A stretch of DNA of 64,000 bases, taken from Stutzerimonas stutzeri (lineage in GTDB: Bacteria; Pseudomonadota; Gammaproteobacteria; Pseudomonadales; Pseudomonadaceae). The translations under genes and the position numbers were made by a program. The first letter of the stretch is position 1. Each line of letters starts with the position of its first letter. Positions 26,317 to 33,940 of the stretch are shown here, one piece after another. The DNA is taken from contig NZ_JAMOII010000002.1 of the NCBI RefSeq assembly GCF_024448985.1, forward strand, positions 310,001 to 374,000, read 5' to 3'. The notes under the pieces are model-generated. The model did not search any database, was not told the DNA's origin, and saw only the letters and a list, made by a program, of their open reading frames with translations.

Positions 26317-26916
26317 TCAACCGCATCTTTCGTCTGTATCCGCTGCACCGGCGATACTGCTGGTTTTCATTGGCTGGAAGTTCGACAAGCTTGTCGAGTT
26401 GAAGGGGATCGAAATAAGTCGCCGGATTACGCGCAACGAGCCGCTAAGGCTGTCACGTGTCTGAAGAGTCGTCGGCCGGTCAGGACGGTGGCTGTGAGCG
26501 GAGGCCATCAATCGTTCGGTTGCTTGCGCAGGCTCGCCGGGCGGCGTTGATTGCGGTTGCGGGCTGGCAGGTGCCGTCGTCGGGTAGCTGCGCTGTATCG
26601 GCGCTTGCGGCTGGCCATCGATCGACCAGTTCAACACCGCCTCCAGTCGACCATCTTCGGAAAGGCTGACTCGATTGCTCAGCGGGCACTGACGGTTGCT
26701 GCCGCTGACCAGCTCGCCTGCCTGTCGCGAACGGTTGGTCCCGGCGGAACCGGTGGACGTCACTTCCAATTGATAGCGCAGCTGGTGGGGCTGCTGGCTG
26801 GTGAAGCACAGCCGCAAGCTGACGCGACCGGTGCCATCGGGGGTCAACTCAAGTAGTGCGTCGACCGGGGAGGGTGCGGCTGCCAATATCCAGGTCGCCA
26901 GTGCGGCGCTCAACAT
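26317..26916 (-). CDS. csgH: CsgH/CsgC-like curli chaperone with unusual tail
   Basis: Small periplasmic protein near the end of the curli cluster. Residues 1-20 are a signal peptide; residues 20-105 have the CsgH-type beta-sandwich pattern (VSLRLCFTSQ, RYQLEVTSTG, RVSLSEDGRLEAVLNWSIDGQ). CsgC/CsgH proteins keep curlin soluble in the periplasm. The remaining 85 or so residues are Ser/Thr/Pro-rich and look unlike a folded domain, as if the natural stop had been lost. The frame is open to 26317. Family call is moderate, made from pattern and position after csgA. Confidence 0.65.
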   Translation of the reverse strand: MLSAALATWILAAAPSPVDALLELTPDGTGRVSLRLCFTSQQPHQLRYQLEVTSTGSAGTNRSRQAGELVSGSNRQCPLSNRVSLSEDGRLEAVLNWSIDGQPQAPIQRSYPTTAPASPQPQSTPPGEPAQATERLMASAHSHRPDRPTTLQTRDSLSGSLRVIRRLISIPFNSTSLSNFQPMKTSSIAGAADTDERCG

Positions 26917-26950
26917 AACGATGCCCTATCTGTTTTTGCCGCCCCGGTGA

Positions 26951-27880
26951 CTACTGCTGGTTGATCGTCGCCATGTTGCCGTTGCCGGCCTGCTGGATGA
27001 TCGCGCTCACGCCTTCGGCGCTCTGCATGATGAAGGCCTGGTTCGACGCGCCCAGCTGCGAAATCGCCGCCTGGCTGTAGGCAGTGATCTGGTTGATCGA
27101 AGCGAGGTTGTCCGTGCCGTTCTGCAGTACCGCAGCTTCGTTGCCTTCGTAGGCCTGAACGATATCGATGCGGTTACCGCTGCCTGCGGATGAGCCCTGG
27201 ATGCTGTGCCCTCGGCCGCTCTGCTCGACGGTGAGCAGGTTGTCATCACCGCTCTGGCTGAAGTCGAGTTCATTGAAATAGCCCAGCTGCTGGACCTGCG
27301 CAACGTTGAGCGTGCCGGTCTGTATCAGCTGCAGGCCATTGCCATCGTCCTGCTGGATATTGGCGAGGTTCTCATCACCGACCTGATAGACGGCCAGCGA
27401 CGAGCCGTGGAACGAGCCGTTCTGAACGAAGCTGAGCGAGTTGCCATTGCCGATCTGGCTGGTCTGCGCATTGGCGAAACCGGTCTGGGTCGCCGAGACG
27501 TAGTTGTCATTGCCAATGCTGCTGATCTGTAGCTCGTTGACTCGCCAGGTCTGCTCGACTTCGGCGCGGTTGCCGTTGCCCTGCTGATAGACGCTTGCGG
27601 TGGAGAAATGACTGTCGAGTGCCTGGTAGATCGAGGCGCTGTTGCCGTTGCCGAGCTGTTCGATACCCGCCTGGTTCGACTCGGCGATATCACCCTGGTA
27701 GATGCTGGCGTCGTTATCGTTGCCGTGCTGGCTGATGACGGCCTGGTTGAGCAGCCCGGTCTGATCGACAGTGGCGCTGTTGGTATCGCCGATCTGTTCG
27801 AGCTCGGCGCTGTTGTCCGCGTAGAGGTTGCTGGTGGCCGCAAGCAACACGGCAAGCGCAATGGGGTGCAAGTGGCGCAT
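26951..27880 (-). CDS. csgA: Major curlin subunit CsgA-like, many repeats
   Basis: Secreted amyloid subunit of 309 residues with a signal peptide (to about residue 22) followed by roughly a dozen imperfect 22-residue curlin repeats. Each repeat carries the Q-x-G-x-x-N-x-A pattern, for example IEQLGNGNSASIYQ, VYQVGDENLANIQQ and VLQNGTDNLASINQ. It is twice the length of E. coli CsgA (five repeats). ATG 27880 has AAAGGAAG upstream; the longer start at 27895 does not. Lack of Cys and high Gln/Asn fit an amyloid fibre former. Confidence 0.9.
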   Translation of the reverse strand: MRHLHPIALAVLLAATSNLYADNSAELEQIGDTNSATVDQTGLLNQAVISQHGNDNDASIYQGDIAESNQAGIEQLGNGNSASIYQALDSHFSTASVYQQGNGNRAEVEQTWRVNELQISSIGNDNYVSATQTGFANAQTSQIGNGNSLSFVQNGSFHGSSLAVYQVGDENLANIQQDDGNGLQLIQTGTLNVAQVQQLGYFNELDFSQSGDDNLLTVEQSGRGHSIQGSSAGSGNRIDIVQAYEGNEAAVLQNGTDNLASINQITAYSQAAISQLGASNQAFIMQSAEGVSAIIQQAGNGNMATINQQ

Positions 27881-27908
27881 GTTGCTTCCTTTCAATTGTT
27901 ATTAGCCA

Positions 27909-28394
27909 TCAGTGTTGGACGATCTGAACGCGCTGCCCGCTTCCGTATTGAATGACGCTACTGCTCAGGCCGCTACCGAGCTGTTCGATGCTGGCATTGT
28001 TGTCGGAGCCCACCTGGGCGATCGCGGCCTGGTTGTCGCTGCCGATCTGGCTGATGTCAGCCATGTTGCCTTGGCCGATCTGAAGGATGGTGGCGAGCTG
28101 GTTTTCGCCCTGCTGGAGAATGAAGGCCTGCTGGTCGCTGCCTTGCTGAACGATGCTGGACAGCTGGTTCTCGCCGAGCTGGTTGAGATCGGCCAGGTTG
28201 TCGCTACCTTGCTGCAGCACATGCGCGGTCTGGCCATCGACCAGCTGCGGGCCAAGCGCCGCCGGGTTGCTCAGGCTCAACGAACCGACGGCCAAATCGG
28301 CGTTGTCCATCAGATCGGCGGCATGAACGGGGATATTGGCAGACAGCAGGAGGGCGGCAAACAAGCCGCGACGAAAAAGCGCTAGACGTTCCAT
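27909..28394 (-). CDS. csgB: Curli nucleator CsgB-like
   Basis: Protein of 161 residues with a signal peptide ending PVHA and five or so curlin repeats (VLQQGSDNLADLNQLG, ILQQGENQLATILQIG, IAQVGSDNNASIEQLG). Its last segment VIQYGSGQRVQIVQH has the basic, hydrophobic ending typical of CsgB, which anchors fibres to the surface and seeds CsgA. Start ATG 28394 follows GAGGT six bases upstream. It is 28 bases upstream of csgA. Confidence 0.87.
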   Translation of the reverse strand: MERLALFRRGLFAALLLSANIPVHAADLMDNADLAVGSLSLSNPAALGPQLVDGQTAHVLQQGSDNLADLNQLGENQLSSIVQQGSDQQAFILQQGENQLATILQIGQGNMADISQIGSDNQAAIAQVGSDNNASIEQLGSGLSSSVIQYGSGQRVQIVQH

Positions 28395-28502
28395 GCAGGC
28401 ACCTCGAAATAGTGCTCGGATTCTTGATTGGCGGAGCGGGGCTGAACATCCATCGAACGGTGCAAAAAGGATCCACGGTGACGTGCGGTGCGGATTAATC
28501 CC

Positions 28503-28916
28503 TCAAAGCTCGTCCCGATCCATGTCGAAGGTGTCCTGCAGCAGGTTTTGCAGCTTGCTACGGCTGATGTCCTCGAGGATCACTCGCGCGGCGTCCTCAG
28601 CGATCGCCTCGATTTCGGTCATGTTCGGCTGTAGAAATCGGCGATAGACGGTGCGCGGCCCATATTCCACCCAGACCAGGCTGCCCCAGCGCGCCGAGGG
28701 GCGCTCGCGAACGACCAGGTCATTTTCCAGCTCTTCGGCGTCCTGCAGCTGGAAACTCAGATACCGGTGAAAGTCATGGCCGAAGCGGGAGATGGTGTTG
28801 TCGATGATCAACCCGCTCAGTTCCGCCTCGCTCCTGGCTTGAGCCGATTGCTGCTCCTCTGCCTGCAACGGGCCGAGCAGGCAGAGGAGCAGCAGGCCGA
28901 GTGTCAGGCGTGACAT
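28503..28916 (-). CDS. csgE: Curli secretion accessory protein CsgE
   Basis: Periplasmic protein of 137 residues with a signal peptide ending PLQA. It keeps CsgE blocks GLIIDNTISRFGHDFHRYLS, NDLVVRERPSARWGSLVWVEY and VYRRFLQPN. CsgE caps the CsgG pore and feeds it curlin. ATG 28916 lies 13 bases inside the csgD end; the longer frame to 29033 is only shadow. CsgG and CsgF, its partners, are not encoded in this window. Confidence 0.9.
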   Translation of the reverse strand: MSRLTLGLLLLCLLGPLQAEEQQSAQARSEAELSGLIIDNTISRFGHDFHRYLSFQLQDAEELENDLVVRERPSARWGSLVWVEYGPRTVYRRFLQPNMTEIEAIAEDAARVILEDISRSKLQNLLQDTFDMDRDEL

Positions 28917-29566
28917 GACTCGGACCAGTCCAGCCGGCCACGTAGCAGGAATGCCGCCTCGGCACGGTTGGAGGCGCCAATCTTGCGCAACAGATTGTGA
29001 ATATGGCTCTTGATGGTATGCGGGCTCAGGCACAGCTGTTCGGCAATCTCGGCATTGGACAGGCCTTTGCCCGCCAGGCTGAGAATCTCGCGCTCGCGCA
29101 GGGTCAGTGACGGTTTGCTACCGGCCATCTGGCGCATTCGGCGCCACTGGCTGAGCAGGCGCTCGGTCAGGACCCGCGGTAGCCAGTCGCCGCCATCGAG
29201 CAGTACCTGGATGCCATCGAGCAGGTGTTCACGCGTGGCGTGGCTGTAAAACACACCACGAATGCCGGGGTGCTTGTCGACGAGCTGTTCGGCCTGTTCC
29301 GCCGCGATGTTCACCAGCGCCACGGGGGTCTGCTCATCGAGCTGGTCGATAAGTGTCGAAAGTTGTTCGGTCTGGCTGCTGCCCGCGTCGACCAGATAAA
29401 GATCGCTGGCGCCTCTGGAAACTTCTTCGAGTCGGTTAAGCGATACGTCCAGCTGGGCCTGCTCACCGAGAAAATGCTTGAAAAACAATCCCAGAAGCTC
29501 GTTGCCGGTAAGCAGGGTGACGGTAGGCTGATGGGCTTCCAGGTGGGTGAGGTCCGCGTCGTCCAT
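28904..29566 (-). CDS. csgD: CsgD-type LuxR-family regulator
   Basis: Regulator of 220 residues: an N-terminal receiver-like domain (about 10-130) without a clean phosphorylation pocket, and a C-terminal LuxR helix-turn-helix (LTLREREILSLAGKGLSNAEIAEQLCLSPHTIKSHIHNLLRKI, about 153-195). CsgD activates curli genes in enterics and answers to c-di-GMP through its own transcription. ATG 29566 has AAGGA six bases upstream. It heads the cluster and faces the OPT gene across a 199-base divergent gap. Confidence 0.88.
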   Translation of the reverse strand: MDDADLTHLEAHQPTVTLLTGNELLGLFFKHFLGEQAQLDVSLNRLEEVSRGASDLYLVDAGSSQTEQLSTLIDQLDEQTPVALVNIAAEQAEQLVDKHPGIRGVFYSHATREHLLDGIQVLLDGGDWLPRVLTERLLSQWRRMRQMAGSKPSLTLREREILSLAGKGLSNAEIAEQLCLSPHTIKSHIHNLLRKIGASNRAEAAFLLRGRLDWSESCHA

Positions 29567-29724
29567 GTTCGATCCTTGGTATGGGCCGTTATGCTGCTGA
29601 TGAAAAGTTACTAAACGACCGGACAGAAATGCCGAAGTTCAGCGTTCAGGTGGGGATTAGGCTGGCATCTGCATATGAATGACGACAACCCGACAGACGG
29701 TTGACGAAACGGCCAGTGGGTTGA

Positions 29725-29744
29725 ATTGACTAAAGTGAGTCAAT
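29725..29744. promoter_or_regulatory. Inverted repeat ATTGACT-N6-AGTCAAT between csgD and OPT gene
   Basis: A perfect 7-6-7 inverted repeat lies 22 bases before the OPT ATG and about 160 bases before csgD. Size and symmetry fit a dimeric repressor site covering the OPT promoter or leader. No known factor is assigned. Confidence 0.5.
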
Positions 29745-29765
29745 CACCCATAGGATGGAGTCGGC

Positions 29766-31463
29766 ATGAGCGGACCCACTCGTGAGCTCACGCTCCGCGC
29801 TTTGCTAACCGGCTTGCTGCTGGGCGCCGTGCTGACGCCTTCGAATATCTATTCGGGATTGAAGATCGGCTGGTCGTTCAACATGTCGATCATCGCGTTG
29901 TTGGTTGGCTTCGCCTTCTGGCAGAGCCTGACGAAGATGCTGGGTCGGCCCGCCTGGACGTTGCACGAGAGCAATATCAACCAGACCACCGCGTCGTCCG
30001 CGGCCTCGATCATCTCCAGTGGCCTGGTGGCGCCGATACCGGCTTACACCCTTATCACCGGCCAGCAGTTCGAAACCGTGCCACTGATGGCCTGGGTGTT
30101 CTCGGTCAGCTTTCTCGGCATCTGGGTCGCCTGGTATCTGCGGCCGTCGCTGATCGTCGAGTCACAGCTGCGCTTTCCCGAAGGCATGGCGACGCTGGCG
30201 ACCATGCAGCAGATCTACAGCCATGGAGCCGAAGCGGTGCGGCGTCTGCTGGTTTTGGGGTCGGCCGCGCTGCTGGCGGCCACGGTCAAGCTATTGGACA
30301 GCCTGTTTTGGGCATTGCCGCGCTGGGCGCCGAGTGCGCAGTTGGAGCGCCTGACCTTCAGCCTGGAACCATCGCTGCTGCTGGTGGGGTTCGGTGGGAT
30401 CATAGGGCTACGCGTCGGCTTGTCGCTGCTGCTCGGCGCGGTGATCGCCTGGGGAATGCTCGCGCCGTGGTTGGCCGCGGAAGGCCTGGTGGCGATGCCT
30501 GCGGATGCCAGCGGGCCGCAGTTCGCGTTGCTGATCGAGTGGCTGTTGTGGCCGGGGGTCAGCCTGATGGTCTGCGCCACGCTGACCTCGCTCGGGCTGC
30601 GCCTGCTGCGTGCGCGCCGGGACTCGGAGCGCCGTCTGCGGCTACGTCGACCGGCTGCGTTGCCGCTGCTCGGACTGGTCGTCGCGGCGGGGCTGGTGAT
30701 GGTCCTGCAGGTATCGCTGTTTGGCATCCATGTGCTGATGGCTGCATTGTCGATTCCCTTGGCGTTGCTGCTGGCAATGGTGGCGGCGCGGGTGGTCGGT
30801 GCGACGGGTATCCCGCCGATCGGCGCCATCGGTCAGCTGTCGCAGCTGAGCTTCGGTGTGATTGCGCCCGGCCAGGTGGCGATCAATCTGATGAGCGCTA
30901 ACACCGCCGGCGGCGCGGCGGGGCAATGCACGGACCTGCTCAACGACTTCAAGGTGGGTCACGCCATCGGTGCGGCGCCGTCGCGACAGGCGATCGCGCA
31001 ATGCCTGGGAATATCGGTAGGCAGCCTGGTAGGGGTATTGGCCTACCAGGTGCTGATCCCCGATCCACAGACGATGCTGATCACCGCGGAATGGCCCGCT
31101 CCGGCCGTTGCCACCTGGAAGGCGGTAGCCGAAGCGCTGACGGCGGGGTTGGGTTCGATCGGCAGCGATATCCGTTGGGCGATTCTCGTCGGTGCCCTTG
31201 CCGGGGTGCTGCTGGGCGCGCTCGAAGGAACGCTGTCGGTCAGGCGTCTGCGTTGGCTGCCGAGTTCTGCGGCGCTGGGTCTTGCGTTCATCATCCCGGC
31301 CTCGATTTCGCTGATGATGTCGCTTGGCGCGGTGCTGGCCTGGTTGTTCGCGGCGCGCTGGGGGTCTCTGGCCGAGCGGTTTGTCATCGTCGCGGCAGCC
31401 GGATTGGTGGCGGGTGAGAGCATGGCCGGTATTGGCATCTCCTTGGCACAGCTGCTGAGCTGA
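29766..31463 (+). CDS. OPT-family oligopeptide/metal-complex transporter
   Basis: Inner-membrane protein of 565 residues with about 14 helices. Family features are LTPSNIYSGLKIGWSFNMSI near residue 23, TVASSAA-like TTASSAASIISSGL, RFPEG-like LRFPEGMATLATMQ and a late AGQCTDLLNDFKVGHAIGA. OPT proteins import oligopeptides or iron-siderophore-type complexes; this bacterial subgroup has no settled substrate. It is slightly shorter than many bacterial members (600 or more). GGAG precedes the ATG. It is divergent from csgD and no peptidase is beside it. Confidence 0.88.
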   Translation: MSGPTRELTLRALLTGLLLGAVLTPSNIYSGLKIGWSFNMSIIALLVGFAFWQSLTKMLGRPAWTLHESNINQTTASSAASIISSGLVAPIPAYTLITGQQFETVPLMAWVFSVSFLGIWVAWYLRPSLIVESQLRFPEGMATLATMQQIYSHGAEAVRRLLVLGSAALLAATVKLLDSLFWALPRWAPSAQLERLTFSLEPSLLLVGFGGIIGLRVGLSLLLGAVIAWGMLAPWLAAEGLVAMPADASGPQFALLIEWLLWPGVSLMVCATLTSLGLRLLRARRDSERRLRLRRPAALPLLGLVVAAGLVMVLQVSLFGIHVLMAALSIPLALLLAMVAARVVGATGIPPIGAIGQLSQLSFGVIAPGQVAINLMSANTAGGAAGQCTDLLNDFKVGHAIGAAPSRQAIAQCLGISVGSLVGVLAYQVLIPDPQTMLITAEWPAPAVATWKAVAEALTAGLGSIGSDIRWAILVGALAGVLLGALEGTLSVRRLRWLPSSAALGLAFIIPASISLMMSLGAVLAWLFAARWGSLAERFVIVAAAGLVAGESMAGIGISLAQLLS

Positions 31464-31669
31464 AGCAGGAGCGCTGCTGCGTTTTCGTGTGGGCTTATCG
31501 CAGCGCCGACCGACGGTGATGCCATACATAGCCGACGAACGGTTGCCGGCAGCGAAAGCACTAGCTCGCGCCTTTGCGCCGTTGGAAAGAATTTGTAATG
31601 CGCCCGACGCAACCCCTGTGCCTAGTGGGTGCCCGAATAGAGGTAACGCCTCAAAAAAGGAGAGTGCAC

Positions 31670-32038
31670 ATGCAAACGAAAAAATTAGCGGCCTTGACCC
31701 TGGCCGGTTTGATGTCTACGGCTGTTTTCGCGGCAGGTAATGCTGATCATGACGGCACCACCAGCGGCGAAGGCATGAATGATTCGATGAATGGAACAAT
31801 GACCGATGACACTCGTCCTGGAATGACCACAGGTACAGGTACAGGTACAGGTACAGGTACAGGTACAGGTACAGGTACAGGCATGGGCACCGATGGAGGA
31901 TCCGGTGCAGGCACTGGTACCGGCGATACCACAGGTGCCGGTGGCGGCGCAGGTACTGGAACCGGCGCAGGCGGCACGGGCATGGGCACGGGCACAGGCG
32001 GGGCCGGCGGTACCGGCGCGGGCGGTGCGGGTAATTGA
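31670..32038 (+). CDS. Small exported protein with Thr-Gly repeats
   Basis: Protein of 122 residues with a signal peptide ending FAA and a mature part made almost wholly of Gly, Thr, Ala and Met. A run of seven to eight Thr-Gly pairs is encoded by the ACAGGT hexamer array, followed by GAGTG and GAGG stretches. Such low-complexity proteins occur in Pseudomonas envelopes; no function is known. ATG 31670 follows AAAAGGAG; a rho-independent terminator follows the stop. Array length changes would alter the protein length without shifting frame. Confidence 0.75.
   Translation: MQTKKLAALTLAGLMSTAVFAAGNADHDGTTSGEGMNDSMNGTMTDDTRPGMTTGTGTGTGTGTGTGTGTGMGTDGGSGAGTGTGDTTGAGGGAGTGTGAGGTGMGTGTGGAGGTGAGGAGN
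31829..31881 (+). repeat. Hexamer tandem repeat (ACAGGT) about 8.8 copies
   Basis: Perfect ACAGGT array of 53 bases inside the small exported-protein gene. Being a multiple of three, expansion or loss by slippage would change the number of Thr-Gly pairs and not the frame. Confidence 0.95.
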
Positions 32039-32055
32039 TTTGACCACAACCAGAT

Positions 32056-32086
32056 AAAAAGCCCCGGCCTCCGGCTGGGGCTTTTT
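32056..32086 (+). terminator. Rho-independent terminator after Thr-Gly protein
   Basis: AAAAAGCCCC pairs with GGGGCTTTTT (10-bp stem, 11-base loop), ending in a U run. It starts 18 bases after the stop codon. The A run makes it usable in both directions. Confidence 0.9.
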
Positions 32087-32166
32087 GTTTGAAGCAGCGC
32101 TGACGCCTATGTTTCGTTGAACCGCTGTCGCGCGAGGCGCCGAGCTGCCCCTTTCAGGAGTGAGCC

Positions 32167-32451
32167 ATGGACCTGCGTATTCCGTTGTTTCTAGCAACCT
32201 TGGTATTGGCGTCCGCCGCCGCGGCGACCGGCACCGGTCCAACGCTGCCGGAGAAAAGCCGCGAACACCCGCTGGACAATCGCGAGCCTCGGCAGGATGT
32301 CATCGAGCGGCAGGACGAAAGCGAATCCCTGCCGCGACCGCCGACGCTCGACGCTCCGCCGCAAATACAGCCGGTCGAGCCGATCGAACAGCGGCCTCAA
32401 TCGGATCCCGAGCGCCGCGGAGCCGACACCGGTTCCGCACCGACGAACTGA
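32167..32451 (+). CDS. Small proline-rich exported protein
   Basis: Protein of 94 residues: a short signal peptide (cleavage near ASAAAA) and a disordered mature part rich in Pro, Glu, Arg and Gln (PPTLDAPPQIQPVEPIEQRPQ). No domain recognised. AGGAG precedes the ATG. It lies between two terminators and is convergent with serA. Confidence 0.6.
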   Translation: MDLRIPLFLATLVLASAAAATGTGPTLPEKSREHPLDNREPRQDVIERQDESESLPRPPTLDAPPQIQPVEPIEQRPQSDPERRGADTGSAPTN

Positions 32452-32463
32452 CCGCTGCGCATG

Positions 32464-32486
32464 AAAAAGGGAGGCCGAAGCCTCCC
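32464..32486 (-). terminator. Rho-independent terminator of serA
   Basis: On the minus strand a GGGAGGC / GCCTCCC stem with a TTCG tetraloop is followed by TTTTT, 28 bases after the serA stop. On the plus strand the same stem lacks a U run, so it serves serA rather than the convergent gene. Confidence 0.9.
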
Positions 32487-32513
32487 TCAATATTCACCCG
32501 CTGAGCTGCCCGC

Positions 32514-33743
32514 TTAGAACAGCACGCGGCTGCGGATGGTGCCGTTGACGTGCTGAAGCTTCTCCAGGGCCAGGTCGGAGTATTCCTTGTCTACGTCGAT
32601 TACCACGTAGCCGACCTTCTCGTTGGTCTGCAGGAACTGGCCGCAGATGTTGATGCCGTTGTCGGCGAAGACCTTGTTGATTTCGCTCATCACGCCCGGG
32701 ATGTTCCGGTGGATGTGCAGCAGGCGATGCTTGCCCGGGTGCGACGGCAGCGCCACCTCAGGGAAGTTGACCGAAGATACGGATGTACCGTTGTCGCTGT
32801 ACTTGACCAGCTTCTCCGCCACTTCTAGGCCGATATTCGCCTGGGCTTCGGCAGTGGAACCACCGATGTGCGGCGTGAGGATCACGCGATCCAGGCCACG
32901 CAGTGGGCTTTCGAACTCTTCGTCGTTGGACTTGGGTTCGACCGGAAACACGTCGATCGCAGCGCCGATCAGATGCTCGTCCTTGATCGCCGCGGCCAGG
33001 TGATCCAGCTCGACCACGGTGCCGCGCGCGGCGTTGATCAGGATGCCGCCCTTCTTCATGGCACGGATTTCCTTTTCGCCAATCATCCATTGAGTGGATG
33101 GCAGCTCGGGGACGTGCAGCGAAACGATGTCGGACATGCCTAGCAGTTCGTACAGCGAACCGATCTGAGTGGCGTTGCCCAGCGGCAGCTTGGTGACCAC
33201 GTCGTAGAAGTACACCTGCATGCCCAGGCTTTCGGCAAGCACCGACAGCTGCGTGCCGATGGATCCGTAGCCGATGATGCCCAGTTTCTTCCCGCGGATT
33301 TCGAAGGAGTTGGCCGCCGACTTGATCCAGCCGCCGCGATGGCAGGAGGCGTTCTTCTCGGGGATGCCGCGCAGCAGCAGGATGGCCTGGGCCAGTACCA
33401 GTTCGGCCACCGAGCGGGTGTTGGAATAAGGTGCGTTGAACACCGCGATACCGCGCTCGCGGGCGGCATTGAGGTCGACCTGGTTGGTGCCGATGCAGAA
33501 GCAGCCGACGGCTATCAGCTTCTTGGCGCAGTCGAAGACCTCTTCGGTGAGCTGGGTGCGCGAGCGGATGCCGATGAAATGGACGTCGGCGATCTTTTCC
33601 TTCAGTTCGCTCTCGGACAGCGCAGTCTTCAGATACTCGATATTCGAGTAGCCTGCAGCCTTGAGAGTATCGACAGCGTTCTGGTGCACGCCTTCGAGAA
33701 GAAGGAACTTGATCTTGCTCTTGTCGAGAGAGGTCTGGCTCAT
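32514..33743 (-). CDS. serA: D-3-phosphoglycerate dehydrogenase
   Basis: First enzyme of serine synthesis, oxidising 3-phosphoglycerate; 409 residues, the usual Pseudomonas length. It has the catalytic domain, the NAD-binding Rossmann fold (KKLGIIGYGSIGTQLSVLAE) and a C-terminal ACT domain (NIPGVMSEINKVFADNGINI) that binds serine for feedback control. ATG 33743 gives the family start MSQTSLDKSKIKFLLLEG. It is divergent from the D-2-hydroxyglutarate dehydrogenase, which removes the 2-hydroxyglutarate that SerA makes from 2-ketoglutarate. Confidence 0.96.
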   Translation of the reverse strand: MSQTSLDKSKIKFLLLEGVHQNAVDTLKAAGYSNIEYLKTALSESELKEKIADVHFIGIRSRTQLTEEVFDCAKKLIAVGCFCIGTNQVDLNAARERGIAVFNAPYSNTRSVAELVLAQAILLLRGIPEKNASCHRGGWIKSAANSFEIRGKKLGIIGYGSIGTQLSVLAESLGMQVYFYDVVTKLPLGNATQIGSLYELLGMSDIVSLHVPELPSTQWMIGEKEIRAMKKGGILINAARGTVVELDHLAAAIKDEHLIGAAIDVFPVEPKSNDEEFESPLRGLDRVILTPHIGGSTAEAQANIGLEVAEKLVKYSDNGTSVSSVNFPEVALPSHPGKHRLLHIHRNIPGVMSEINKVFADNGINICGQFLQTNEKVGYVVIDVDKEYSDLALEKLQHVNGTIRSRVLF

Positions 33744-33850
33744 CTGCGTTAAAACCTTAAGGCCGAGTGATAACTGAAGTGTCCAGCGAGGGCTGGCCGA
33801 CCCGGTATTGGCGGTGTCGGAAGTCTGCCGAGGCACGTCTTAAAGGGGCT

Positions 33851-33866
33851 CGTATGCTAGCATACG
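33851..33866. promoter_or_regulatory. Palindrome CGTATGCTAGCATACG in the serA / D2HGDH divergent promoter
   Basis: A perfect 16-base palindrome, flanked by GGGG and CCCC four bases out that could extend the pairing. It lies 107 bases from the serA ATG and 74 from the D2HGDH ATG. It may be an operator or a short hairpin. No regulator gene is adjacent. Confidence 0.5.
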
Positions 33867-33940
33867 GCCCCCTCGAAACACCCTATGTCCTGAGCTGAAG
33901 CGTACTCAGGGTGACCATGAATCGAATGAGAGTTCACATG

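Noticed and set aside
31829-31881. Hexamer array as a CRISPR-like repeat
   Set aside because: No spacers, pure tandem array inside a coding frame.
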